A DNA stretch of 12,010 nt from Porogramme epimiltina. Taxonomy: Eukaryota > Basidiomycota > Agaricomycetes > Polyporales > Polyporaceae. The stretch lies in NCBI GenBank assembly GCA_900155495.1, contig FTLJ01000715.1, positions 191 through 12,200 on the forward strand, in the 5' to 3' direction. Positions 1 through 8,250 of this stretch are shown here, one piece after another. Numbering within the stretch: position 1 is the first letter of the stretch; each line of letters begins with the position of its first letter. The notes below the pieces were generated by a model that saw nothing but the letters and a program-made list of their open reading frames with translations, was not told where the DNA came from and made no database searches. Position numbers and translations under genes: made by a program.

Positions 1-865
1 CCGCCCCCCCCCCCCCCCGCCGCTTCCCCCCCTCGCCGTTCAACGGCGTCCGTCGCCTGTCCGCCGTATTCGCCCACCCCCAGGATCTGGCTGCGCCCCT
101 CCCCAACCTCTCCCAGATCCGCCGCCCGCCCAAGTCCTCGATCGTCAACTCGTCCATCACACACATCCACGCGTCCCGCAGGCACCGCGCCCTCACCGCC
201 CGCGAGCTCCGCCTCCTCAAGCATGGCGACGACTACGCCGGTCCCGCGACCGCCGGAGGCATGGCCCCTGCCTCCAGCCACGACGACATCGCGATGGACN
301 NAGCAGCGCGGCGCCCTCCAGCTCCAGACGATCCTCCCCCGCCCGCCGCGAACCACCGTTCGCACACGCCCATGGTCGTCCAGAGCCAGTCGTCGGTCTC
401 GTTCGAGAACCCGGCGATGGCGTCCATGTTTGAGCCGCACCCGCACCCCTCCGCGGGCCAGATGCACGCCCAGTTCCCCGGCCAGTTCATGCAGCAGGGC
501 GTCCTCGGCCACGGCGGTGTGCACGACGACAAGGCGGCCTGGGGCGCCGCCGCGCAGATGTTCGGGGCGCAGGTCCCCGGTGGGACTGCGCTCTTCACGC
601 CCCCACGTCCTCCCACGGCCACTGCGCCGGGAACGTGTCCCCCATGAACGTCGCCGCTCCTGGCTTGCAGCAGGCGTACTTCATGGCCCTTCAGCGCCAG
701 CAGCAGCGCATGGCCGACGACGCGTCCCCGACGTCGGGCCCGATCAACGTCCGCTGCGACCAGAGCGGCAGCATCAACAGCAACGGCAGCGGGTACGCTA
801 GCCCTGCGAGCAACTCGGCCAGCTACGAGATGGCGAGCGTCCCCGTAGTACATACATTAGTGTAG
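1..865 (+). CDS. 3' part of a bHLH-type transcription factor, frame-broken
   Basis: Likely nuclear transcription factor, cut by the left window edge. Reading in the frame of position 3, the sequence is open from the edge. The segment PNLSQIRRPPKSSIVNSSI (about 108-158), followed by HASRRHR and ELRLLK, resembles the loop and second helix of agaricomycete bHLH proteins. The basic region and helix 1 would lie upstream. A CAG at 81-83 followed by GATCTG is a possible splice acceptor, so 1-83 may be intron. The rest is a disordered tail with Gln, Met, His and Pro runs (for example FEPHPHP, FMQQ) ending at TAG 863-865. There are three oddities. NN sits at 300-301. The frame must shift near 600-604, where one extra C joins the tail to the frame that reads MNVAAPGLQQAYFMALQRQQ. 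A second shift in the C-rich run near 330-345 is possible, since QRGALQLQTILPRP is open in the neighbouring frame. Sequencing error is the simplest explanation and decay the alternative. The bHLH call rests on remembered family pattern, not a search. Confidence 0.5.
4..18. repeat. poly-C run at the window edge
   Basis: An uninterrupted run of 15 C opens the window after CCG. It would read as poly-proline if coding, or as the pyrimidine tract of an intron if the acceptor near 83 is real. Such runs are prone to length error, which fits the other frame problems in this stretch. Confidence 0.7.
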
Positions 866-880
866 ACGATGTAACATATC

Positions 881-896
881 GTATTATCAATAATAC
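881..896. other. AT-rich hairpin just past the stop codon
   Basis: GTATTAT and ATAATAC form a perfect 7-bp stem around a CA loop, 16 nt after the TAG at 863-865. AATAAT within it resembles a weak polyadenylation-signal variant. The position in the presumed 3' UTR suggests a role in 3'-end formation, but this is inference. It may equally be chance in an AT-rich patch. Confidence 0.4.
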
Positions 897-1034
897 AGAC
901 ACTATCTACCCATCGAAGTGTGATTCAGAGTGTTACCATTGATTGATAATTGTATGGGCGGCGTCGCGTGAAGCTCGGCCATGTAATGTACAAGTGGATC
1001 TACCTGTAAGAACACATTTACAAGTCACGGATTG

Positions 1035-1185
1035 ACGGGTCACCCGTGACGGATTGAGTCGTCCTGAGCAGGCAATCCGTACCCTTACGGGTATGGGTGT
1101 CCCTATCACCCGTACCCGTGGGTGTCTGTCCGTGGGTGTAGCGCCGGGTACGGGTGCGGGTACCCGTGAGAAAATCCGTACCCGT
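1035..1185. repeat. cluster of ACCCGT/ACGGGT direct and inverted motifs
   Basis: The hexamer ACCCGT occurs at 1042-1047, 1108-1113, 1114-1119, 1162-1167 and 1180-1185. Its complement ACGGGT occurs at 1035-1040, 1087-1092 and 1150-1155, and near matches (ATGGGT, GCGGGT) fill the gaps. The first pair makes the palindrome ACGGGT-C-ACCCGT, and GCGGGTACCCGT is another. ACGGATTGA is also repeated at 1027-1035 and 1050-1058. Dense short inverted and direct motifs are typical of subterminal regions of DNA transposons such as hAT-like elements, or of multiple binding sites for one protein. I see no transposase and no matching distal terminal repeat, so the nature is open. Confidence 0.55.
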
Positions 1186-1653
1186 GTGCAGCCTTAGCGG
1201 AAGTAGCCGAACTTATGCGGGCATTTTCACCGGGACTCATGGCTTCTCAAGCTCACAAGAACTTTGTTTGCTTATCATCTGTATTCCCCCCAATTTAACT
1301 AATTCGTAGCCCAGGACTGCCCGGAGGGCCATTGCTATTGCAATGAAGCCCCGTTCAAGAAGCGACTCGGGGAAGCGTGCGACGGCGAATACTGAGGTGC
1401 TTGCATGATTCGGAGAGTTGGTCGGGGGGAGAGTTGTGAATGCTACTCGGGGATGACGTCGACAAGATAACGCATAGAGGAAGGATAGCGAGGTGTCGGC
1501 GTGGTGGAGAGAGCTGGCCGCTGAGCGGGCACGCCGCGCAAGGACGACGTTACGACGGGGACGCGTGACTCTCGTCACCCGGGGCCGAGATGACGTGACG
1601 AGAACAAGATGACATCATCCGTGATGGTCACGACGCTGTCAGCCAGGCTCGGC

Positions 1654-1680
1654 CTCAGCGCTCAGCGCTCAGCGCTCAGG
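1654..1680. repeat. 7-bp tandem repeat, CTCAGCG x3 plus partial
   Basis: Three exact copies of CTCAGCG (1654-1660, 1661-1667, 1668-1674) followed by CTCAGG. It is a minimal microsatellite-like array in intergenic DNA with no evident function. Confidence 0.75.
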
Positions 1681-2272
1681 AGCGCGCGGGGTCCGAGACG
1701 TCGACTTCTCCCGCTCACATTCTTTTCGGCTCCGAGATCGCTCTCGATCCCACACTCCCTCGCGGACCGGGCCATGCTGCCATGCTGCTTCCTCTTCTGG
1801 GCCCCTGGCATGCGCCTTGGCTCCTGCGCCAACCGGATGACCCGTCCACACGCTTCGATCAAGTTCTGCCAGGCCGCGGTCCGTTCGGCGTCGGCCCCTT
1901 CTCTCTGTTCGACGAGGGCAGTTCTCCTTCCTCTGAGCGCGGCTGGGGCTTGCAGCTATGTACGCCGATGTCTCTAGTATGCCTCTTCGTGCACGTGGCT
2001 TGAACGTGCCTTCCTTTCCGCTGATTTCAGCCTGTCACCCACTCCTTCTAGCCCCTTTTCTCGGCACTGTCATTTTCGTGTCCCCCCAGATCGCAGGGAA
2101 ATAGACTACCTCAATATGGACCTCCTCGCCGTGATCATTCTCTGACTCTACCCACTGACCTGGGACAATGGCCTCGGCGCCTCTAGTCGCAATCCACGCG
2201 CCCCTGCATGCGCCTCCGTACTGTGACATCTCCCTCCCTGCTTGCCTGATCAAGCCTATGATCCCCCCGGGG

Positions 2273-2289
2273 CCGCAGAAGCTCTGCGG
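2273..2289. other. GC-rich hairpin
   Basis: CCGCAGA and TCTGCGG form a perfect 7-bp stem around the loop AGC. It stands alone in intergenic sequence, with no U-tract or nearby gene end, so I do not read it as a terminator. Confidence 0.35.
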
Positions 2290-2953
2290 ACGTCGCGTCT
2301 GTCCGTCCCAGTGCTTAGGATCAATACTCGCTCCCACCGCGTGCCTATCATCGTATCTCGCCTATCGGGTATATAGCCACTTCTAACGGCTCGCCTACGT
2401 TGTCGAATTAAGCTGCAAAACCAGGAACCTCACAGTCTCACCGACAGATCACGTTACTCGCCATGGAACTCGAAGGATGACGGAGCGGGGTCGTGCGTGG
2501 TGGGCGGAATGTGAGTTTATCAGAGTTCAGACGGCCCTTTTTTCCACCAGAAAGCTGCGGGAATACGGGGGGAAAGGATGTTCGCGGAAGTAGTCACGCG
2601 GCGTGTCTTCGAATTCTTCATGGGTAAGTGCGTTCCTGCTGTGCGAGACCAGATGGAGTCTGACCGAGAACCCAGGCATGTATATCATAGCATAATAATA
2701 CAGGTTTTATACTCGAATATCATACGAGCCCGAGTCCTTCATCTACGACGAAACGTCGCCAGCGGGTCCAACAGCCTCGCTCCACGCGAGGTTCGCTCCC
2801 CAGCTCTTCCATCATCTCACGTCAACGCTGTCTCCGTCTTCATAACGCCCGTCCACCGGGTCTTCCGGACCAGGTTGCGTCCATCCCGTGACCGTCCTGC
2901 ACTAGACCACGCCTTAATGAGCCACCACGCCTCTCGGTGGCTTTATCTGCGAA

Positions 2954-3064
2954 CCTTGTATAGGGTATTCCTCCTCTGCGTCCACGGAGTACGTCCACCG
3001 TCTCGACTTCCCACTTTCTCCCGCTCTCTGTCCTGGTTCCTCTCCACCCCCAGCATCGCACGAT
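2954..3064 (+). promoter_or_regulatory. probable core promoter and CT-rich leader of the NLR gene
   Basis: A TATA-like TTGTATAG lies near 2956-2963, roughly 100 bp before the chosen start codon. It is followed by a strongly pyrimidine-rich stretch (about 3004-3053: repeated CT, TTCC and CCCC blocks). CT-rich leaders just upstream of the transcription start or start codon are common in filamentous fungi. The start codon context GATATGC has a purine at -3. No transcript data support the exact start site. Confidence 0.35.
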
Positions 3065-6000
3065 ATGCGTCACATCAGGAACCTGCAGAACAAAGTGAAG
3101 AGCAAATTCGGCGGCGGGTCGGACTCCGAACAGCTGTCCTCGGGCTCCACTCCACGGACGTCCAACGATTCCACAAAGCCAGACACTCGCCCCGGTAAAT
3201 CAACTGGTCGACGGGACCTCTTGAGGCAAGACCCCCCTCGGAATACATCGATTGCACAAATCTCAAGTGGACCCTCCCCCCCTCTTGCATCACTCCATCA
3301 CGGCTGGCCAGACTTCAAGAAGTCAGCTAAGGGAGCGCTGTTGACTATACTCAAGATCGCGGAGAAGGCGTCCGCTCCTCTGCCTCCCCTCCAAACCGCA
3401 TTAGGCACGGTGGTAGCGTCGGTCGAACTATATAATGTAAGTAGGAGACGATCAACGAGTGAGATACACAATCTGACAGCGTTTGTTAACAGAAATATAG
3501 CGCAAACAAAGAGACGATCCGCAAGTTCGACGGTCGCCTTCGCCCCCTGATGCAAATGATCGATAATCTCCCTGATGCACAAGACTGCTCTTGGGAGATC
3601 TCTCAGCAATTGGGCCGCTTCACGGGGTACGTCCTTCTTCGAGAAGTCGTGTCTATTCTAATGCCTTAACAGAGAGGTAACTCGCATTGCCAAGGTTGTA
3701 AAAGATTTGGATGCCCGAGGATGGGTCACACAAGTCGCTCAAGTTGAAGACATCGCTGGAGAGCTGGATGGTCATATCAAAGCGCTGTCTTCGCTCGTTG
3801 ATCGTCTCATGGTATGTCAGCGGGACATGTTTACACGAATGAAAGGCTATGGATTTGGACTCATGCTTGACCATTTCTCCAGCTTGAGTCGACCCTCCGC
3901 AGCCAGATTGCTCTCGAGGTTTGTCCTCACATATTACTTTTCGGTGTCCAGCTTCTTACGTATTGTCTCATTCTGAATAGAGGCAGACCCGAAGCACAGG
4001 CATGTCTCCCGTTGGCTTCCTCCAAAGACTACTAACAATGCGTTCCAGCGCTCAAGGAGCTCAACCACGTCAGCGAGGCACGGTACGATGACGGCGAGAG
4101 TGGCCGGGTCGGGTGCATGGCGGACACAAGAGAGGAGGTCCTATCAGCAGTACAGTCTTGGATAATTGGACAACTGGTGCAAGGCAAGACCGGCTCCTCC
4201 AAACTCTTCAAGATCCGTAAGGAATTGGCACTTCTGTGGTTCCACGGCCTCGCGGGCTCAGGGAAGACCACCATCGCTCAAACTATAGCCTCATGGTGCG
4301 CCCACGCTGGACGTCTCGGCGCGAGCTTCTTCTGCGCACGCACAGGCGGTCGTAGCAGCGTACTTCGAATCTTTCCTACAATTGCCCATCAACTTTCCGC
4401 ATCCAATTCGGCGTTCGCGAATGAGGTCATGAAGGCGCTCTCCGCTCATCCTGACATCCACCGTTCTCAGCCGTTGACGCAGCTCGAGAAGCTCATCGTC
4501 GAGCCCCTGAGGGCGATGAAAGACACCCCTCTACTCCCACAAGTTGTCATCATTGATGCGCTCGATGAATGCCACGACGAAGAGGCGGTATCGGTGATTC
4601 TCGTCGCGCTGTCACAATTCATCGCCGACATTCACCCCCTCAAGTTCTTGATCACTAGCCGCCCAGAATCTCGCATAGTGGAGGGGTTTCGTTTCAAATC
4701 ACTTTTCGACAACACCTACTCCTTCCCTCTCAACGAGGTTCCTCGTGATATTGTGGAGCACGACATGACCGTCTACGTGGAACAACGACTGTCGGAGATT
4801 AGGAAGTACTTCCACGAGGACAAATCGTGGCCGACCGACGCTGAGAAGAAGCAGCTCGTCTTCCTCGCTCATGGACTGTTCATCTTCCTCGCGACCGCTC
4901 TAAAATTCATCGGTGACACCAAGAGAAGAGATCCACGAGCGCGATTGTCTATAGTGCTTCAGATGCTAGGAAAGTACAAGGGCGAGCCCTTGACCTATCT
5001 CTATGGCCTTTACGACGATGTCTTCAGTGACGTCATCTCAGAGGACACGGAGCCGGAGATGGTGGAAGAACTGAAGTTTGTTGTGGGGACCGTCGTGCTC
5101 TTGCGGGATCAGCTGTCCCCCTCGGCCCTAGACTCCTTCCTCGGCTTGCGCAATGGAACGGTGGCACGCAACCTGACATCACTCCACTCCGTCGTATCTC
5201 TCCCGCAGTCCAGCGACGGCGTCATACAAATCATTCACCCCTCGTTCCCCGACTTTCTCCTCGACACTACTAGACACACAAACGTTAACCTGATGATTCA
5301 TCCTCGGCAACACCATAGGGTACTTGCGATGCGCTGTTTCAAAACAATGGCACAAACACTCCGCCGGAACATATGTCAAATTCTCCCCGAGCAAATTCCT
5401 TCCCTGAACAAGGACATTCCCGATCTTACTACGCGCGTCCGCACCCACTTCCCCTCTCATGTTCGATATGCTTTGCGTCATTGGGCCCACCATTTTCGCA
5501 ATTCCGAGATCGATGTAGATCTTCTCAATATTCTCAAGGCATTCTGCGACACACACATATTGCACTGGCTCGAAGGCCTTAGCGTCATTGGCGAGGCCGA
5601 CGTCGCCGTGGAAGCTCTGCAGCTAGCTCAACGTGCTCTCACAGTACGTGCCAGGTATCGATTGTAGGGACGTTATACTGAATTTCGTTTGTCCCTTGTT
5701 GCTCGTCCCCCTAGACCGGGTCTCTCACAGCGCCAACAGGAATTGTCGACCTTTTGGGGGACTGCGAGCGTATGACCCGTCTCTGCTATACCGCAATCAG
5801 CACCTCCGCTTCAGCGGTGTACACATCAGGCCTTCCATTCTGCCCATCAGCCTCTAAGCTCCGAGAGGTGTATGCTCAAGATCTCGACGGCAAGATTACT
5901 GTCCCGGTTGGGCCCCTCACGAGTCGTTGGAGCACGCATGTCACCACTATGGAGGGCCATACTGGCTGGATTCCTTGCGCTGCTTATTCACCGGATGGCG

Positions 6001-8069
6001 AACGCGTGGTCACTGCATCTGACGACCAGACGATTCGGCTTTGGAACGCTCGCACAGGAGCCGAGCTCCTTTCGTCCAAGCAGGAGACCGGGGTCTTCAG
6101 CGTGGCGTTCTCGCCTGATGGGAAGGATGTACTCGCCGGATTGAAGAGTGGGACGCTTCTCTTATTGGATGCTCGGACAGGTGTCTGTCTCTCCTCGCAG
6201 AAGCCTCATTCCAGCCACATCTGGTCCGTGGCCTACTCGTATCAGGGGAACTCTGCTGCATCAGCCTCCTGGGACAATACAGTCAAACTATGGAACATGA
6301 AATCTGCGGAGATCCAGCTTATGGCGACCCCCAAAGGGCATTCTAGTCTCGTCAATTCTGTAGCATTCTCGCACGATGGGTCCTTCTTGCTCTCCGGAAG
6401 CAACGACAAAACGTGCAGAATCTGGTCCCTCCCGGACACCTCCCACGTTCGCACCCTCCAACACGACTTCGTGGTCTTCGCCGTCGCCATTTCTCCGGAC
6501 GACAAAATCATCGCATGCGGAGGCGGCAACGCGGTCGTTCTGTGGGTCGCAGGCCCCGCCTCGGGTTCCGATCCCCTCAGGCGGCTGGACATGCCGGGCT
6601 CCGTTCGCGCACTCGACTTCTCCCCTCACGGCTCCTCCCTCGCCGTCGGGTGCGACATCGAAGGCGGATCCTCAATTCGTCTTTGGGGCCCCACCACCGG
6701 CGAGCCCCTCGGAGAACCCGAGCAGATTCGAGGGGAACGAATCTACCACCTGCGATTTTCCCCCGACGGCGCAAACCTCGTCTCCTCCCACTCCAGAACG
6801 GCGCGCACGTGGGACACGGCCGTGATGCAGGCGAGCCGCCCCGGTGTCTCGGGCGACGCGGCGGCCACGAGCGACGGGGTGCAGAGTGCGGTGTGCGCGG
6901 TCGCGTTCTCGCCACACGACAAGGACGTGCTCGCTGCGGCGCTTGAGGACGGGACGGTGCAGGTGTGGAACGTGTCTTCCTCCAAGATCGTCGACACCAT
7001 AGCGCGTCCGGACACCACTTCTCTCACTCCCGAGATCGTTGCGTTGTCGTGGTCGTTCGGCGGGTCTCTGATCGCGCTTTCAGGCCGGGAAGATCACTCC
7101 ATCGTCCTATATGATCGGCAAAACAACAACTCGGCCTCGGTGCTGCTTGGACACGCGAACGTGGTGGTGCAGATCGTGTTTGCGCCGGGCTCTGGTCAGC
7201 TCATTTCGGCTTCGCTGGATGGAACAGTTCGGGGTTGGGATGCAAAGACAGGGCGTGACGTGACCATCTATCGCGGGGAATGCGACATCTGGGCTCTCGC
7301 GACCTCGTCGAGGAAAGACCTCATCCTCTTCTCATCTTTGGACGACAGTCCTATTTTCGGAACTGGGCCACACGCGAAGAAAAACACATGGGAGTGGCAT
7401 CCGTATTCCAAGGGGACGGAATCGCGCCGAACAGAGGGATATCCAACTATACGCCTTTACGACCCCACATCGAACGGCGTCCTGTGGGAAATCAACTCTA
7501 CCCGTATGATTAGCTCCATCTCATACTCCTTGGACGGCATGCGCATGGTAGGAAGCACCGAGGACGGCAAGACGTCTCTATGGGACATCTCTCTCATACC
7601 TCCTTCCCCGACCTCTCAATCACTGGACTCTACCCAGGATTCCATTGAAGACAAGATCGCCCCCCGCTTGCTATGCGAGTTCAACGCCCGCACTGAAGGT
7701 TCGAACAGCCTAGTGAGCCACATTACGTTCTCCGTGGATGATCGCGCGGTCGTCACATATGACGAATACACCCCAATCCCATCACTCGACTCGTCATCCA
7801 CCCAGGATGCCTCGCAGACCACACCTCATCCCAGCAACGCCACTTCGTCGCGGCTTTCGAGCTATTATGTAGAGTCAGATGGATGGATTTGGCGTGCAGG
7901 AAGCGACGGGGAGCGTCGTCGTGTGCGGTGGCTTCCATCTATCTACAGGTTCATTCCGAGACAAGGCGTCTTCGAAGTACGCGGAGGATGGGACATTTGT
8001 GGTGACCGGATAGCGCTTGCGACTAACGACGGGCGGTTGGTTGTTGTTGACGCGTCGGAGGATCAGTGA
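3065..8069 (+). CDS. NLR-like protein: MLKL/HeLo-like helical domain, NACHT, WD40 repeats
   Basis: Fungal NOD-like receptor, 1549 residues after joining exons 3065-3436, 3493-3626, 3673-3811, 3883-3918, 3981-3999, 4049-5643 and 5715-8069; the joined length is a multiple of three and the frame stays open. Residues 1-80 are a basic, Ser/Gly/Pro-rich leader. Residues 81-215 (KGALLTILKIAEKASAPLPP onward) are helical and resemble the MLKL/HeLo-type four-helix bundle, a cell-death effector fold. The NACHT has Walker A GLAGSGKT (300-307), Walker B VVIIDALDEC (399-408), sensor-like FLITSRPE (433-440) and GLFIFLATALKFI (509-521). The arm region carries the family signature HPSFPDFL (630-637). About 12 WD repeats follow from residue 844 (GH...SPDG...LW pattern), then a Ser/Thr-rich insert (about 1395-1478) and a last GWIW...DGRLVVVD segment. 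The expected role is cytosolic self/non-self or stress sensing, with WD40 as sensor and NACHT as nucleotide switch. The domain calls are firm for NACHT and WD40; the effector identity is inferred. Alternative start: ATG 2578 spliced to 3054 is in phase but needs a 430-bp intron. Confidence 0.88.
3437..3492 (+). other. NLR intron 1 (56 bp, phase 0)
   Basis: Donor GTAAGT, branch-like CTGAC at 3473-3477, acceptor AACAG. Removing it joins VASVELYN to KYSANKETIRKF and keeps the helical domain continuous; without removal the frame stops at 3548-3550. Confidence 0.85.
3627..3672 (+). other. NLR intron 2 (46 bp, phase 2)
   Basis: Donor GTACGT, branch-like CTAAT around 3658, acceptor AACAG. The split codon GG|A restores glycine, giving GRFTG-EVTRIAK. 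At 46 bp it is near the lower limit of spliceable fungal introns. Confidence 0.8.
3812..3882 (+). other. NLR intron 3 (71 bp, phase 0)
   Basis: Donor GTATGT directly after an ATG codon, branch-like CTTGAC near 3865-3870, acceptor TCCAG. It joins SLVDRLM to LESTLRSQIALE. If retained, the frame stays open only to a stop at 3974-3976, which would end the protein right after the N-terminal domain (about 269 residues). Confidence 0.75.
3919..3980 (+). other. NLR intron 4 (62 bp, phase 0)
   Basis: Donor GTTTGT after IALE, acceptor AATAG. It is followed by the 19-nt exon 3981-3999 (RQTRST plus one base). The choice of acceptor is set by the frame needed downstream rather than by strong signals. Confidence 0.6.
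4000..4048 (+). other. NLR intron 5 (49 bp, phase 1, probable GC-AG)
   Basis: The sequence ACAG|GCATGT supplies a non-canonical GC donor. The branch site CTAAC at 4032-4036 and the acceptor CCAG at 4045-4048 are strong. Splicing makes the split codon G|CG (Ala) and enters ALKELNHVSEARYDDG, which runs without break into RVGCMADTR. The GT donors nearby (4004, 4011) give the wrong phase. Confidence 0.55.
5644..5714 (+). other. NLR intron 6 (71 bp, phase 0)
   Basis: Donor GTACGT, acceptor CCCTAG. It joins ALQLAQRALT to TGSLTAPTGIVDLLGDCERM and links the NACHT/arm frame to the WD40 frame. Without splicing the upstream frame stops at 5665-5667. This intron is what shows that the NACHT and WD40 reading frames form one gene. 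Confidence 0.85.
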
Positions 8070-8250
8070 TGCATTCCTCCCCGTGCTATCGCTGTATTAC
8101 CTCTGTATTCCGCACTGTCATCCAATCCCCATCGCTTCTCTTCTGTGTTTGTAGCGTCCATGTCTCACGGAGCCGTTCTACAACGAGCATGTCAGGCTCA
8201 TGGCCACTCGACAAGCGCTGGAGGGGCCTAGGCCTCCGGGTTATTTATAG
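8070..8250 (+). other. 3' UTR / early downstream region of the NLR gene
   Basis: Pyrimidine-rich sequence after the TGA at 8067-8069, with no canonical AATAAA. A palindromic core GGCCTAGGCC at 8225-8234 is followed by TTATTTATAG (about 8241-8250), which is either a TATA-like or an AU-rich 3'-end element. Confidence 0.3.

Larger units (their letters stand above)
866..3064. other. intergenic region between the bHLH-like gene and the NLR
   Basis: About 2.2 kb without a supported gene. Open frames of 60-122 codons occur on both strands (for example 1237-1578 minus, 1609-1977 plus, 2035-2337 minus), but they overlap each other and show no recognisable domain. The stretch contains the ACCCGT cluster, a 7-bp tandem repeat, a GC hairpin at 2273-2289, AT-rich patches near 2680-2730 and a CT-rich segment before the NLR start. 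The 3' UTR of the first gene and the promoter of the NLR must lie in here. Confidence 0.6.

Noticed and set aside
1035..1185. CRISPR-like array
   Set aside because: The motifs are 6 bp with irregular spacing and mixed orientation in a eukaryotic context; there are no repeat-spacer units.
1237..1977. Open frames 1237-1578 minus and 1609-1977 plus as small genes
   Set aside because: Biased composition, no domains, and the second spans the 7-bp tandem repeat.
2035..2337. 100-codon minus-strand frame with a fairly protein-like composition
   Set aside because: No recognised family, overlaps a plus-strand frame of similar quality, and no splice-linked continuation was found. It was the most plausible of the small rejected frames.
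2578..3198. 206-codon plus-strand frame before the NLR
   Set aside because: It runs through the CT-rich leader and overlaps the true exon 1 in another frame; the text is not domain-like.
6376..6946. Frames of 94-177 codons inside the WD40 exon, both strands
   Set aside because: Shadows of the GC-rich WD40 coding frame, which is clearly the real one.
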